64,000 nucleotides of DNA from Streptomyces albipurpureus (GCF_023701525.1 NZ_JAMQAW010000002.1:484908-548907); one strand, 5' to 3'; numbered from the stretch's first letter, positions 1-9,489 are shown. A program made the numbers and translations. Notes: generated by a model not told the origin, from the sequence alone.

Positions 1-1
1 G

Positions 2-1819
2 CTCGCCGCGTTTGTGATGCTGCTGCGTCGGGAGCGGCCCGATGGCGGTGGCACAGCGGTGCTCAGCCGCTACACGCTGAGCCTGCTGACCACCCAGCAG
101 TTCCAACGGGCCGCGACCACCGTGTGCGCCCTGGAGACCCTGCGTCGCGCCGATCCCGGCCGGTACGGCGAAGAGCCGTTCTCGATCGGGCTGTGGGTGG
201 GTGAGGCGACCTCGCCCAACTCCTATGAGGGTGCGGTCACCGCGTTCGACGAGGTGCGGGCCGCGGTCCACCCGGACGATGTGTTCATTCTGGACCGCTG
301 CCCGTGGTGCGGCACCCGGGTGCTCCCCGCCCGGCACTCCGCCGACATCGCCGACTACGGCATCCGTGCCACCGCCGACTCCTTCGGGTTCTTCTGCCCC
401 CGCGAGAGCTGCGCCTTCCACGACGAGTTGCCCGTCGCCGTCGTCGACCAGCAGCTCTACGATCGGCCGCCGACCTTTGTGCTGGGTACCGTCGACAAGT
501 TCGCCCGGCTGGCCTGGGAGCCCCGTGCGGGGCGGCTGTTCGGGGTCGGCACTGGCACCGAACCGCCCACACTGGTCATCCAGGACGAGCTGCATCTGCT
601 CACCGGACCGCTCGGGACCACCGTGGGGCTGTATGAGTCGGCGATCCTGAGCCTGTGTGAGCGGGGCGACGGGGTCGGCCCCAAGGTGGTGGCCTCCACG
701 GCGACGATCCGCAGATCCGGGGAGCAGGTGCGGGCCCTCTACGGCACCGAGGTGCAGCTCTTCCCACCGGCGGGGCTCGACGCACGGCACTCCTACTTCG
801 CCGAGCCGGACACCTCGCGCCCAGGTCGCCGCTACCTCGGTGTGATGGCCCAGGGGCACACCGCGGGACGTGCGGCGGTCTCCACCGCGGCCGCCATGCT
901 CCAGGGTGCGTGGGAACTACCCGAGGAGCACCGGGACGCCTACTGGACTCTGGTGGCCTACCACCACAGCCTTCGTGAGCTGGGCCGTACCGTCACCGCG
1001 GCGGCCGATGACATCCCGGCCCAGCTGCTGGGTCTTGACCGCGGTCTCGGCAGCCGGGAGTTGATCGATGACCAGGTGCAGGAGCTGACCAGCAATCTGG
1101 CCCGCGCCGAGCAGCCCGTCCTTCTCGACCGGTTGGAGAAGCCGTGGACGGACCCCGCTTCGGTGTCCTTCCTGCCCTGCACCAACATGCTGTCGGTCGG
1201 GGTGGACGTCAAACGGCTCGCCCTGATGCTGATGCAGGGGCAGCCCAAGACGACCGCCGAGTACATCCAGGCGACCAGCCGGGTGGGCCGACACCGCGTC
1301 CCCGGTCTCGTGGTGGCCTTCTTCAACGCGACGCGTCCCCGGGACCGCTCCCACTACGAGACCTTCGGCGACTACCACCAGGCCCTGTACCGGCATGTCG
1401 AGCCCACCAGCGTCACCCCCTGGTCGGTTCCCTCGCGCCGCCGCGCTCTCCATGCGGCGCTGGTGATCCTCGTACGCCACCGGCTCGGTCTCGCGGCCGA
1501 GAACCGGGCGGGGGATCTGGTCGATCTGATGCCCGAGGCACAGAAGCTGAGCGAGCTGCTGGTTCGTAGGGCGGCGGCCGGCGACCCGCGCGCCATGGAC
1601 GACGTCAGGGCCGAGGTGGCCGAACTGCTGGACTCCTGGCAACAGGCGGCGCACCAGGCCCGCAGCGAGGGCAAGGAGCTGCACTACCGAAGCCAGGGCA
1701 AGGGCCAACACCATCTACTCAAGAACTTCGAACAGCACGGCGGCCTCTGGGAGACACCGCACTCGATGCGCAGTGTCGACCGTGAGTGCCAGGTGACGGT
1801 GAAGGGAGCCGACCTGTGA
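2..1819 (+). CDS. drmA: DISARM-type helicase DrmA, C-terminal part (5' end outside window)
   Basis: Only the last ~605 residues are present; the reading frame is open to the window edge, so the true start lies upstream and GTG14/ATG17 are not reliable starts. Visible motifs are those of the DrmA-type superfamily 2 helicase: RYTLSLLTTQQFQRA near the start, a Walker B-like box in VIQDELHLLTGPLGT, motif III-like STATI, and motif VI in IQATSRVGR preceded by NMLSVGVDV. The cysteine pairs CPWCG and CPRESC suggest a small zinc site. DrmA is a core component of DISARM phage defence, where with DrmB it acts on incoming phage DNA. The stop overlaps the drmB start by 4 nt, so the two are translationally coupled. 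Assignment to the DrmA family is firm; activity as a defence system is inferred from the family. Confidence 0.88.
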   Translation, partial: LAAFVMLLRRERPDGGGTAVLSRYTLSLLTTQQFQRAATTVCALETLRRADPGRYGEEPFSIGLWVGEATSPNSYEGAVTAFDEVRAAVHPDDVFILDRCPWCGTRVLPARHSADIADYGIRATADSFGFFCPRESCAFHDELPVAVVDQQLYDRPPTFVLGTVDKFARLAWEPRAGRLFGVGTGTEPPTLVIQDELHLLTGPLGTTVGLYESAILSLCERGDGVGPKVVASTATIRRSGEQVRALYGTEVQLFPPAGLDARHSYFAEPDTSRPGRRYLGVMAQGHTAGRAAVSTAAAMLQGAWELPEEHRDAYWTLVAYHHSLRELGRTVTAAADDIPAQLLGLDRGLGSRELIDDQVQELTSNLARAEQPVLLDRLEKPWTDPASVSFLPCTNMLSVGVDVKRLALMLMQGQPKTTAEYIQATSRVGRHRVPGLVVAFFNATRPRDRSHYETFGDYHQALYRHVEPTSVTPWSVPSRRRALHAALVILVRHRLGLAAENRAGDLVDLMPEAQKLSELLVRRAAAGDPRAMDDVRAEVAELLDSWQQAAHQARSEGKELHYRSQGKGQHHLLKNFEQHGGLWETPHSMRSVDRECQVTVKGADL

Positions 1820-3666
1820 AGCGCACACTGCGAGTCCGTCAGGCGCAGACGGTGCTGCCGTTCGGCGTCGGGGCGGTCTTCGACATCCAGGGTGAGTCGT
1901 TCGTCGCCACGGGCATCGGTGACTGGCCCAGGTCGCGCCAGCCCGTGGACTCGGCACGGCTGGCCGCCCGGCTCGGGGTGAGCGGGTTCTACTCGGCGCC
2001 CGCCACCCTCAATGACCGCTATGACCGGCCGGACGCTCCCGGCGCGCCCTACATCCGCTTCCCCGCCTGGCTGTTCTGCGGCTCCTGTCGGCGCATGATC
2101 CGCTGGCGGATCGGCGATGAGAAGCCCGGTATGCCGCCGCGCTGCTCCAACTGCTCCCCGGTGCGCCGACTGGCCCCCATGCGATTCGTACAGATCTGCG
2201 CCGGTGGGCACCTCGGCGACGTGGACTGGTGGTTCTGGGCCCACGCCCGGCATGACGCGGCCGCGCGGCAGAGCTGCGGCTCACGGGAGAAGCTGCGTTT
2301 CCGGGTCTCCGAACGATCGGCCGGACTGGAGGCCCTCTCCGTCACCTGCACGGCCCCGGGCTGCGGCGCCACCCGCGATCTGCTGGACGTCCTGGGGACG
2401 CATGGCGTGCGGTGCGCGGGACGCAACCCGTGGCAGCGGGTGGGCGAGGCAGTGGACTGCACCAAGCCCGTGCAGGTGGTGCAGCGGACCGCGGGCAATC
2501 TGTACTACCCGTTGGTGCACTCCGCCCTGTCCATTCCGGAGGCCGACGTGCCGGCGTTGACCGATGACGCGGTGGCCGAACGGGTACGCGCCAGCGACTA
2601 CTGGATTCCGCTGGTCAGGGTCGCCGGCACACCCCGTGCCGAGATCTTCCGGCAGATGATCAAAGAGGACACCCAGGCGGATGACGCCCTGCTCGACGCG
2701 TTGCTGACCGAGGAGACCGGTGTGTCCGAGCCGTCGGGCACGGAAGGCAACACCGCCGCGCTGCCCGCCCGTCCGGACCTCAGCCGGGAGGAGTGGGCGG
2801 CCTTCATCGCCCCGGTGCCACCCCTGAACCGTGACTTCAGCCTGCGCGAATCCAGCCTTGGCCTTGCCACCGAGACCGCCGAACCCTGGGCAGGGCTGCA
2901 CCGGCTCACCGACCGGGTGGTCCTCGCCGATCGGCTGCGCGAGGTGCGTGCGCTGTCGGGCTTCAGCCGGGTCTCTCCGGACGCCGCGGTCGTCCCCGCC
3001 GACACCTCCGGAAGGCTGCGCTGGCTGCCGGCGGTCGAAGTGTTCGGCGAGGGACTCTTCCTCACCCTGGACCACGAGGCGCTGACCGGGTGGGAGCAGC
3101 AGGCACTGGTACGCGCACGAGTGAACGGCATCGCCGCCGACCTGGGCCGCTCCTTCCAGCAGGACCGGTTGCAGGCACACACCGGGGTGGAGCTCTCACC
3201 TCGCTTCGTCCTCCTGCACACCCTGGCCCATCTCCTCATCCGCCAACTCTCCTTCGAGTCCGGCTACACCACGGCGAGCCTGCGCGAACGCGTCTACGCC
3301 AGGCCGGAGCACGACCAGTACGGCATCCTGGTGTACACGGCCGCCGGTGATGCCGAAGGCACCCTGGGCGGCCTGGTCCAGCAGGGCGAACCACCGCGAC
3401 TGGCCGAGACACTGCTGAGGATGGCCGAGACCGCCGCCTGGTGTTCGGCGGACCCGCTCTGCACGGAACACGCCGGCCAGGGCTTCGGCAATCTCAATCG
3501 GGCCGCCTGCCACGCCTGCGCACTGCTACCGGAGACAAGCTGCGAAACGGGCAACACCCTCCTCGACCGGGCCCTGGTGGTCGGAGGCGCGGGCGTTCCC
3601 GGCTACTTCGAGCCGCTGGTCGCCGCCGCGCGAGCGGCAGCGGCCCTGGAGGGGAACGCGCCATGA
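1816..3666 (+). CDS. drmB: DISARM core protein DrmB (DUF1998 domain)
   Basis: This encodes a 616-residue protein. GTG1816 is chosen because GAAGGGAG lies 7 nt upstream and it gives a GTGA overlap with drmA; an upstream in-frame GTG1786 has no such site. The N-terminus (QTVLPFGVGAVFDIQGESF) matches the usual start of DrmB. Putative zinc ligands follow in FCGSC, CSNC and CTAPGCGA. The C-terminal DUF1998 region (about residue 470 on) has LLHTLAHLLIRQLSFESGY, a GTLGGL turn and a closing cysteine cluster (CSADPLC, CHACALLPETSC). In DISARM, DrmA and DrmB form a complex that recognises non-self DNA. The downstream gene starts in an ATGA overlap, so the three genes form one operon. Methyltransferase and drmC genes are not visible; anything upstream is cut off. 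Confidence 0.88.
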   Translation: MKRTLRVRQAQTVLPFGVGAVFDIQGESFVATGIGDWPRSRQPVDSARLAARLGVSGFYSAPATLNDRYDRPDAPGAPYIRFPAWLFCGSCRRMIRWRIGDEKPGMPPRCSNCSPVRRLAPMRFVQICAGGHLGDVDWWFWAHARHDAAARQSCGSREKLRFRVSERSAGLEALSVTCTAPGCGATRDLLDVLGTHGVRCAGRNPWQRVGEAVDCTKPVQVVQRTAGNLYYPLVHSALSIPEADVPALTDDAVAERVRASDYWIPLVRVAGTPRAEIFRQMIKEDTQADDALLDALLTEETGVSEPSGTEGNTAALPARPDLSREEWAAFIAPVPPLNRDFSLRESSLGLATETAEPWAGLHRLTDRVVLADRLREVRALSGFSRVSPDAAVVPADTSGRLRWLPAVEVFGEGLFLTLDHEALTGWEQQALVRARVNGIAADLGRSFQQDRLQAHTGVELSPRFVLLHTLAHLLIRQLSFESGYTTASLRERVYARPEHDQYGILVYTAAGDAEGTLGGLVQQGEPPRLAETLLRMAETAAWCSADPLCTEHAGQGFGNLNRAACHACALLPETSCETGNTLLDRALVVGGAGVPGYFEPLVAAARAAAALEGNAP

Positions 3667-4751
3667 CACTGAACTATCTCGACCTCACCCCGGCACAACG
3701 GCGGTTGCTCCTCGCCCTCCCCTTCGCCGGGAACCATCTGGTGGACGGGCCGCCCGGCAGTGGCAAGAGCCTGCTGGCGGCACAACGGGCCCTGATGCTG
3801 GCCCTCACCGGCACCCCGGTCGTCCTGCTCACCCGATCCAATCTGCTGCGGCAGTCGCTGACACCGGTGGTAACCGTTCTCGGCCTTCCCACACCGGGGG
3901 TGAAGGTGGCCACAGCCCATTCCTGGCTGGCCGCCTGGTACGGGCCGAACGCCCCACGCTCCGAGGACGGCTGGTACGACTGGCCGGCCTTCTACGAGCG
4001 CGCGGCCCTCACCGACCTCCCGGACGAGCTCAGCCTCGTCGTCGACGAGGGCCAGGACCTACCGCCCGCGTTCTACCGGCTCTGCCGGCTCCTCCAAGTG
4101 CCCACCACCGTGTTCGCGGACGAATGCCAACGGCTGACCGACACCCAGTCAACGCTGGCGGAGATCGAACGCGGCCTCGGCGGCTGCGAACACCACAGCG
4201 TGGACGGCAACCACCGCAACACCCAGCAGATCGCCGAGCTCGCCGCCCATTTCCACACCGGAGTCGTACCCCCCGCGCTGCCCACGCGGGACGGGCCACC
4301 TCCGCGCCTGCACCGCCTTCCGAACATATCGGCGGTGACCGATCTACTGATCTCCCTCGCCCAGAAGAGCCCACGGCAGAGCATCGGTGTGATCGTGAAC
4401 TCCACCCACACCCAGTTCGAACTCCTGAGCCGAGTGGCACGCCGGGCACCCCACATCAAGCCGCAGATGTACACGGCCCAAGCCACCGGAGGCCGATACC
4501 GTTCCCTCGACCTCACCCGCCCCGGCCTCGTCATCGTCCACCGCGCCAGCGCCAAGGGCCTGGGCTTCGACACCGTCATCGTCCCCGACACCGAAACCGA
4601 CTCGGCCACAGACCCCGCCTCGGCGGCGCTCCGCATGACGTACTACGTCCTGGCGACCCGTGCCCGTCACGCCCTTCACCTGGGGTACGCGGGCGAGCGC
4701 GAGCCCAGCCTGCTGGCGGGCATCGACCGGCAGACGCTGATGCGCGGGTGA
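3663..4751 (+). CDS. SF1 (UvrD/Rep-like) ATPase/helicase-fold protein in the drmAB operon
   Basis: This encodes 362 residues starting at ATG3663, which overlaps the drmB stop (ATGA) and follows GGAGGGG by 8 nt. Walker A is GPPGSGKS at residues 29-36. Walker B is the SF1-type VVDEGQD (about 126-132). A motif III-like stretch reads FADECQRL, then NHRNTQQIAEL (motif IV-like), and the C-terminal motifs VIVHRASAKGLGFDTVIVPD and YYVLATRARHAL resemble SF1 motifs V and VI. The protein is far shorter than UvrD (about 700 residues) and lacks obvious 1B/2B insertions. In described DISARM loci this position is taken by drmC, a phospholipase-D family protein; no HKD motif is seen here. It may be a variant-specific effector or accessory ATPase. 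Function is unproven. Confidence 0.8.
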   Translation: MTLNYLDLTPAQRRLLLALPFAGNHLVDGPPGSGKSLLAAQRALMLALTGTPVVLLTRSNLLRQSLTPVVTVLGLPTPGVKVATAHSWLAAWYGPNAPRSEDGWYDWPAFYERAALTDLPDELSLVVDEGQDLPPAFYRLCRLLQVPTTVFADECQRLTDTQSTLAEIERGLGGCEHHSVDGNHRNTQQIAELAAHFHTGVVPPALPTRDGPPPRLHRLPNISAVTDLLISLAQKSPRQSIGVIVNSTHTQFELLSRVARRAPHIKPQMYTAQATGGRYRSLDLTRPGLVIVHRASAKGLGFDTVIVPDTETDSATDPASAALRMTYYVLATRARHALHLGYAGEREPSLLAGIDRQTLMRG

Positions 4752-4834
4752 CGCGGGCGGGGGCACTCTGGCGGTGAGCGGTGGGCGGGTCGGAGCGTTT
4801 TGCTGCACGGGGCAGGGGTGGGCCTCCCCACGTC

Positions 4835-5464
4835 CTAGGGGTTGTGCCCGAGTACCCGGACACCAAGGGCACCCAGTCCGTCGAGGACGAGGTCGATGCT
4901 GACGGCTGCGAGCAGGAGCCCCAGAAGCCGGCTGAGCAGTTCGACGGTGGCGTGATGGGTGGCGCGAAGTACCCGCTCCAAGAAGAGGATGCAGACCAGG
5001 TCCAACGCGATCACGACGATGTAGGCGCCGGCCACGGTCGAGCGCCAGGCCCAGGTGGAACGCGCCGTCGCCTCGATGAGCAGGGCTGTCATCGCCAGGG
5101 GACTGACGACGAAGGGCACCAGGAGTTCGCGCATGGCGCTGGTGACATCGGAACCGTGCTCATGCGCTGTCTCCGATCCGATGTGAATCCCCAGAACCAG
5201 ACCGATGGCGTACAAGAAGAAGATGATGCCGCCCGCGAGCAGGAGAGCGGGGGCGCTGATGTGGAACAGGTCCAGAAGCCAGGGCGCTGTGAAGCTGGTC
5301 GCCAGACCGATGAGGATCGCGGTGCCGCACGAGAGGAAGGCGATGCTGCGGAGTTGGGGGGTGGGGTGCACGTGTGCGAGATGGGCGAAGGAGAGCAGGA
5401 CCTTCGGAGGCCCGACGACGGACACGAAGGTGATCAGGGCAGCGGAGAAGCTGAGCGCGTTCAC
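4835..5464 (-). CDS. MarC-family integral membrane protein
   Basis: This encodes 209 residues if GTG5464 is the start. The sequence is strongly hydrophobic with about six membrane helices, beginning NALSFSAALITFVSVVGPPKV. The second half contains PFVVSPLAMTALL and a final amphipathic LLGLLLAAVSIDLVLDGL, the layout of MarC/UPF0056 proteins (about 200 residues, function unknown; the name comes from the mar locus but a role in drug resistance was not upheld). The PxxxP-like GPP near the N-terminus replaces the usual DPxG. No Shine-Dalgarno is well placed, but TAGATT lies 7 nt before the GTG, the arrangement of leaderless Streptomyces genes. Longer in-frame starts exist but would add a non-membrane, unrelated N-terminus. 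It is convergent with the drm operon. Confidence 0.7.
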   Translation of the reverse strand: MNALSFSAALITFVSVVGPPKVLLSFAHLAHVHPTPQLRSIAFLSCGTAILIGLATSFTAPWLLDLFHISAPALLLAGGIIFFLYAIGLVLGIHIGSETAHEHGSDVTSAMRELLVPFVVSPLAMTALLIEATARSTWAWRSTVAGAYIVVIALDLVCILFLERVLRATHHATVELLSRLLGLLLAAVSIDLVLDGLGALGVRVLGHNP

Positions 5465-5635
5465 CCTCGGGAATCTAGGCCGAGGACACTGGCACGGCCC
5501 GGTACGGCACGAGGTGGTGGAGTGCCACGGAGGATTCATCCCGGCCCGGCGGTCCCATCGCTGGAGAGCGACGGCGCCACGACGCCTAACCTTGGGCACA
5601 CCCCATCGCGCCGAACCTTCAGGAAGGCACCACCC

Positions 5636-5935
5636 GTGACCAGAACAACACAACTCCGTACTTACACCGTTCGTGAAGGCATGCTGGATGAGTGGGTGGA
5701 GAGGTGGCAAGCGGAGATCGTGCCGCTCCGGTTGGAGTTGGGGTTCACCATCGGTGGGGCATGGATCGATCGTGAGCGCAGCCAGTTTGTGTGGCTCATC
5801 TCCTACGAAGGGCCCGAAACCTTCGCGGAGCGCAACGCCATGTACTGGGCTTCGCCGGCCCGTACCGCGATGGGCCTCGATCCCGACGACTACCTGGTGA
5901 CCACCGACGACCGCACGGTCGAGGAACGGTACTGA
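5636..5935 (+). CDS. NIPSNAP-family small protein
   Basis: This encodes 99 residues from GTG5636, preceded by AGGAAGG 8-9 nt upstream. The opening (TTQLRTYTVREGMLDEWVERW) and central FTIGGAWIDRERSQFVWLISY are typical of NIPSNAP-type ferredoxin-like small proteins, which are related to dimeric alpha/beta-barrel proteins. The biochemical role of the family is not established in bacteria. Its stop codon directly abuts the stop codon of the convergent WD40 gene (5935/5936) with no room for a separate terminator. Confidence 0.75.
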   Translation: MTRTTQLRTYTVREGMLDEWVERWQAEIVPLRLELGFTIGGAWIDRERSQFVWLISYEGPETFAERNAMYWASPARTAMGLDPDDYLVTTDDRTVEERY

Positions 5936-8900
5936 CTATGTCGTGGCGAGCGGCAGCATGTGTTGGCGCCGCTCATCCTCGCTGAGTGTCCGAAAGACCC
6001 GCTCTCGGGCATGTGCTTCAAGCCGATCGAAGTCAGTGGTCACCGACCAAATGCGCACTGTTCCATCGACGGAGGAGCTGAGCAGCCGGGCGCTGTCACT
6101 AGACCAGGCGATTGATGTCACTTTGTCTTGGTGAACGCCGACTACAGCGATCTCCTCGAAGGTGCTGGTGGACCAGATGCGTACGGTTCGATCTTCGGAA
6201 CCAGTGGCGAGAAACAATCCATCGGGAGACCAGGCAACCGCACGAACACGTCCTTCATGCCCCTTCAGCACATCAACGCGTCGCCCTGTGGCCACCTCCC
6301 AGACCGCGGTCGTCCAGTCTCCCGAGGCCGTGGCGACCCGCAGTTCGTCGGGAGACCAAGCGACATCGTCGACGTAGTTCTCGTGTCCGCGGAGCACACT
6401 GGACTGGCGGCTCTCCGAGACGTCCCAGAGCCGACAGGTCCGGTCGTCGGAGGAACTGGCGAGCATCCGCCCACTCGGTGACCACGCGATACGACCGACC
6501 CAATCCTGATGCCCGGTCAGCGCGATGAGTTCTACGCCGGCCGCCGCTGCCCAGACACGTACCGCGCCATCGTGCCCGCCGGTGGCGATCCGCCGACCGT
6601 CCGGTGACCACGCGCACGCCTCGATGACCTCGCCTCGGTGCTCAAACACGGTCCGGCCTGCATCATCGACCACACGGAATGCGCCATCGTTGGTGCTAAG
6701 CGCCAACTGGTCGCTCTCCGGGGACCAAGCCACACTCCACACCCGATCGCCGAGATGCAGGGCTTGCCCGGTCTCAGCGCCGGTCGTCGACTCCCAAAAG
6801 CGTACGGTTCCGTCGTCGGAGGCCGTTGCGATACGGCTCTCGTCCGCGGACCAGCACCCCTGGTTCACGGGTCCGGTATGACCGTCGGCCTGCACCAGCT
6901 CGGCTCCTCGGGGCCGCAGGTCCCACACCAGCGCGGTGCCATCGGTCGAGCTGGTGGCGAGTTGTTTGCCGTGGGGCGACCAGGTCACACCCCACACGGT
7001 GTCGGTGTGCCCACGGAGTACGGCGGCGACTTTTGCGTCCTCGGTACTCACGATGCGAACGGTTCGGTCCGACGAGGCTGAGGCCAGCATCCGACCGTCC
7101 GGAGACCACGCCACGTTCCAAACGTAGTCTGTGTGGCCGCGAAGGAGCAGTCGCAGAGCACCGGTATGGGCGTTCCAGATACGGGCCGTGTGGTCACCGG
7201 ACCCGGTGGCGATGGAGTGTCCATCCGGGGACCAGGCAATGCCCTCAACAAAATCCGAATGACCGGTCAGAGTCACAGCGGGTGCGGCAGTCGACAAGTC
7301 CCACACGATCACGCTCTGGTCATGGGACGCCGTTGCCAGCCGACTGCTCTCCGGTGACCAGGAGACGCCCCAGACATCATCACCGTGTCCGCGAAGTTCC
7401 TGCGTGAGAGTACCTGTTACGGCGTCCCAGACACGTACGACACAGTCCTTTGAGGTTGCCGCGATATGGCTGCCGTCGGGCGACCAGGCGACCTGCCGCC
7501 CCACGTCGGTGGCTCCGGTCAGCAGCCGTACCATCTCACCGGATGAGGTGCTCCAGATGCGTACCACGCAGTCTCGGCCGACCGTTGCGAGGAACGAACC
7601 ATCGGGAGACCAGGCCACCGACTCGACCATGACACCGTCACAGGGAAGGACGGCGACCGGCCGTCCGGAGTGAGCATCGAAGATACGCGCGGTGGAGTCC
7701 CGAGAGGCAGTGGCGAGTAGCCGACCATCTGAGGACCAGGCAATATGACGGACCGTGTCCGTATGGCCATCCAACCGAGTACGCAGATGACTCGCCGTGA
7801 GCGCCGTCATCAGACCGCGGCGCGCCAAGGGCGTGGCTGTGCATTCGCCGAGTGCCGCCAAAGCGAGGAGGATTGCCCGCTCCGACTGATTCTCGGCGCT
7901 GCCAAGCACGTATTGGCCGATGCTCTCGGAGATACGACGCAGATAGGCGAGATCCCGTCGCTGTGAGTACTGAACCAGCGAGCGTGCCGGTTCCGATGCC
8001 TGACCGGCACCCTCCAGTGCGGTGAGCCAGCGCTGGGCGAGGGAAAGCCGCTCTCCCGTGAGCAGATAGTCATCGATGCGGCCGGAGTGCTCCCAGTCCT
8101 CAGCCCAGCGCTCCAACTCGGCGCGCTCACGCAGCTGCTCAATGCGCGCCTCAACCTCCTGCCGCAGTGGAGCCCACTGCCGAAACAGCGCCTCGTGAGT
8201 CACCTGGGCATAGGGAGCATGCCCTGACAGAGTGTCGACGCGCGCACTAGAGGTCAGTAGCCTTGCCTCCACGAAAGCATCCACAACCTGTCGCTCCGGC
8301 TCGCTGAGTTCGAGCAGGGGAACTCGTCTGCGGCTTACCTCCTGGCCTTGAACGGTGACAAAGCGCAGCAGTACCCGAAGGACCGAGTCGATGCCGACGC
8401 CCGATCCGAGTTCAGCGACGGTGTGGTCGGCCTGCCGCGCGAGTGCGCCAGCTACGCCGCCGAGCCGTTGGTACAGCTCCTGGGTGACTGTCCCGCCAGG
8501 ACCCGAGGCGAAGTAGAGCTCCTGCAAAAGATAGGCAAGCAAGGGCAAGGCATCATCCGCGCCGGTCTCATCGACGATCGCTTCGACGACCGCGGGCGCG
8601 AAGGAGAGATCCACCAGGGCGCCCGGGCGTTCCACCACCTGAGCCAGCTGGCTTCTGCCGATCGCACCGATCGCGACCGGATGCTGCACCAACTCGGCGT
8701 GGTCGGTGGTGAGCAGCTGCCCCAGGAAGTCGACCCGGAGGGTCGCCACCATCCGCACGCCCATATCCTGCTCCACACCGGAGAGGAGCGCTTGGAGGAA
8801 TTCGGCGCGTTCGCGCTCACCGGCGAGGGTCACGATCTCTTCCAACTGGTCAATGACCAGCAGTACGCGCCGGAAACGGCCACCGCGCAACCTCAACAGT

Positions 8901-9487
8901 TCCGTCTTCAACGCACCCGGGTCCTGTCTCAGCCGTCGCAGGATGGCGTTCACCGGGTCCTGACCTCCACCGGCGGCGGAGAGCATAGAGGCCAATGCCC
9001 CAAGCGGGTTGGGGCCAGGAGTGAAAGCGGGCAGGACCGTCCAGCGACGTTCCCGTAACCGTGGCATCACACCAGCGCGGACCAGTGAGGACTTACCGCT
9101 CCCTGATGCACCGACCAGTACCAGGAACCGATCGGCTTGCCGCTCAGCGGGCGCGTGCAGTCGCCGCGTCAGTTCATGAGCCTGTGCCTGTCGACCGAAG
9201 AAGACCGCGGCATCGCCCTCGGTGAAGGCGTCCAGACCAGGATAGGGAACCCGGTCACGCGGCCAATCCAGCGGTGGCGGCGCGGGGTTCTCCAGCCGGT
9301 AGACGACGACCTGGCCCACCACCATGGCAACGATGAGCAGCCCGATGGCGGGTACGGACGCCTGTTGAATGACCCGCAACAGCCAGGGCGCGTCGTCGAC
9401 ATTGGTGGCGTAGTTGGTGACGATACCTAGCAGGCTCGCCACGAGCACCAACGCGATTTGTAGGGCAAGTTGGATGCGCCCCCTCAT
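5936..9487 (-). CDS. Membrane-anchored STAND ATPase with 14 WD40 repeats
   Basis: This encodes 1183 residues. Two hydrophobic segments (about 6-24 and 46-63) anchor the N-terminus. A novel-STAND-type NTPase follows: the entry motif PYPGLDAFTEGDAAVFFGR (81-99), Walker A GASGSGKS (126-133) and Walker B VLLVIDQLEEI (208-218). After a helical bridge, 14 consecutive WD40 repeats run from about 571 to 1160, each with GHxDxV, a WSPDG turn and a D..VRIW strand, enough for two seven-bladed propellers. STAND proteins are signal-sensing switches that oligomerise on ligand binding; the propellers would be the sensor. The gene looks somewhat less GC-rich than its neighbours, which may indicate transfer. 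ATG9487 has no clear Shine-Dalgarno. No effector domain is visible beyond the membrane anchor, so the output is unknown; a defence or signalling role is inference. Confidence 0.85.
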   Translation of the reverse strand: MRGRIQLALQIALVLVASLLGIVTNYATNVDDAPWLLRVIQQASVPAIGLLIVAMVVGQVVVYRLENPAPPPLDWPRDRVPYPGLDAFTEGDAAVFFGRQAQAHELTRRLHAPAERQADRFLVLVGASGSGKSSLVRAGVMPRLRERRWTVLPAFTPGPNPLGALASMLSAAGGGQDPVNAILRRLRQDPGALKTELLRLRGGRFRRVLLVIDQLEEIVTLAGERERAEFLQALLSGVEQDMGVRMVATLRVDFLGQLLTTDHAELVQHPVAIGAIGRSQLAQVVERPGALVDLSFAPAVVEAIVDETGADDALPLLAYLLQELYFASGPGGTVTQELYQRLGGVAGALARQADHTVAELGSGVGIDSVLRVLLRFVTVQGQEVSRRRVPLLELSEPERQVVDAFVEARLLTSSARVDTLSGHAPYAQVTHEALFRQWAPLRQEVEARIEQLRERAELERWAEDWEHSGRIDDYLLTGERLSLAQRWLTALEGAGQASEPARSLVQYSQRRDLAYLRRISESIGQYVLGSAENQSERAILLALAALGECTATPLARRGLMTALTASHLRTRLDGHTDTVRHIAWSSDGRLLATASRDSTARIFDAHSGRPVAVLPCDGVMVESVAWSPDGSFLATVGRDCVVRIWSTSSGEMVRLLTGATDVGRQVAWSPDGSHIAATSKDCVVRVWDAVTGTLTQELRGHGDDVWGVSWSPESSRLATASHDQSVIVWDLSTAAPAVTLTGHSDFVEGIAWSPDGHSIATGSGDHTARIWNAHTGALRLLLRGHTDYVWNVAWSPDGRMLASASSDRTVRIVSTEDAKVAAVLRGHTDTVWGVTWSPHGKQLATSSTDGTALVWDLRPRGAELVQADGHTGPVNQGCWSADESRIATASDDGTVRFWESTTGAETGQALHLGDRVWSVAWSPESDQLALSTNDGAFRVVDDAGRTVFEHRGEVIEACAWSPDGRRIATGGHDGAVRVWAAAAGVELIALTGHQDWVGRIAWSPSGRMLASSSDDRTCRLWDVSESRQSSVLRGHENYVDDVAWSPDELRVATASGDWTTAVWEVATGRRVDVLKGHEGRVRAVAWSPDGLFLATGSEDRTVRIWSTSTFEEIAVVGVHQDKVTSIAWSSDSARLLSSSVDGTVRIWSVTTDFDRLEAHARERVFRTLSEDERRQHMLPLATT

Positions 9488-9489
9488 AA

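Noticed and set aside
917..1714. Minus-strand open frame of 265 codons inside drmA
   Set aside because: It is antisense to conserved helicase motifs, with no ribosome binding site or family features.
4781..5935. Long plus-strand open frame (384 codons) covering the MarC and NIPSNAP genes
   Set aside because: Only its last 99 codons are real (NIPSNAP-like); the upstream part is Gly/Asp/Arg-rich shadow sequence antisense to the hydrophobic MarC-type protein.
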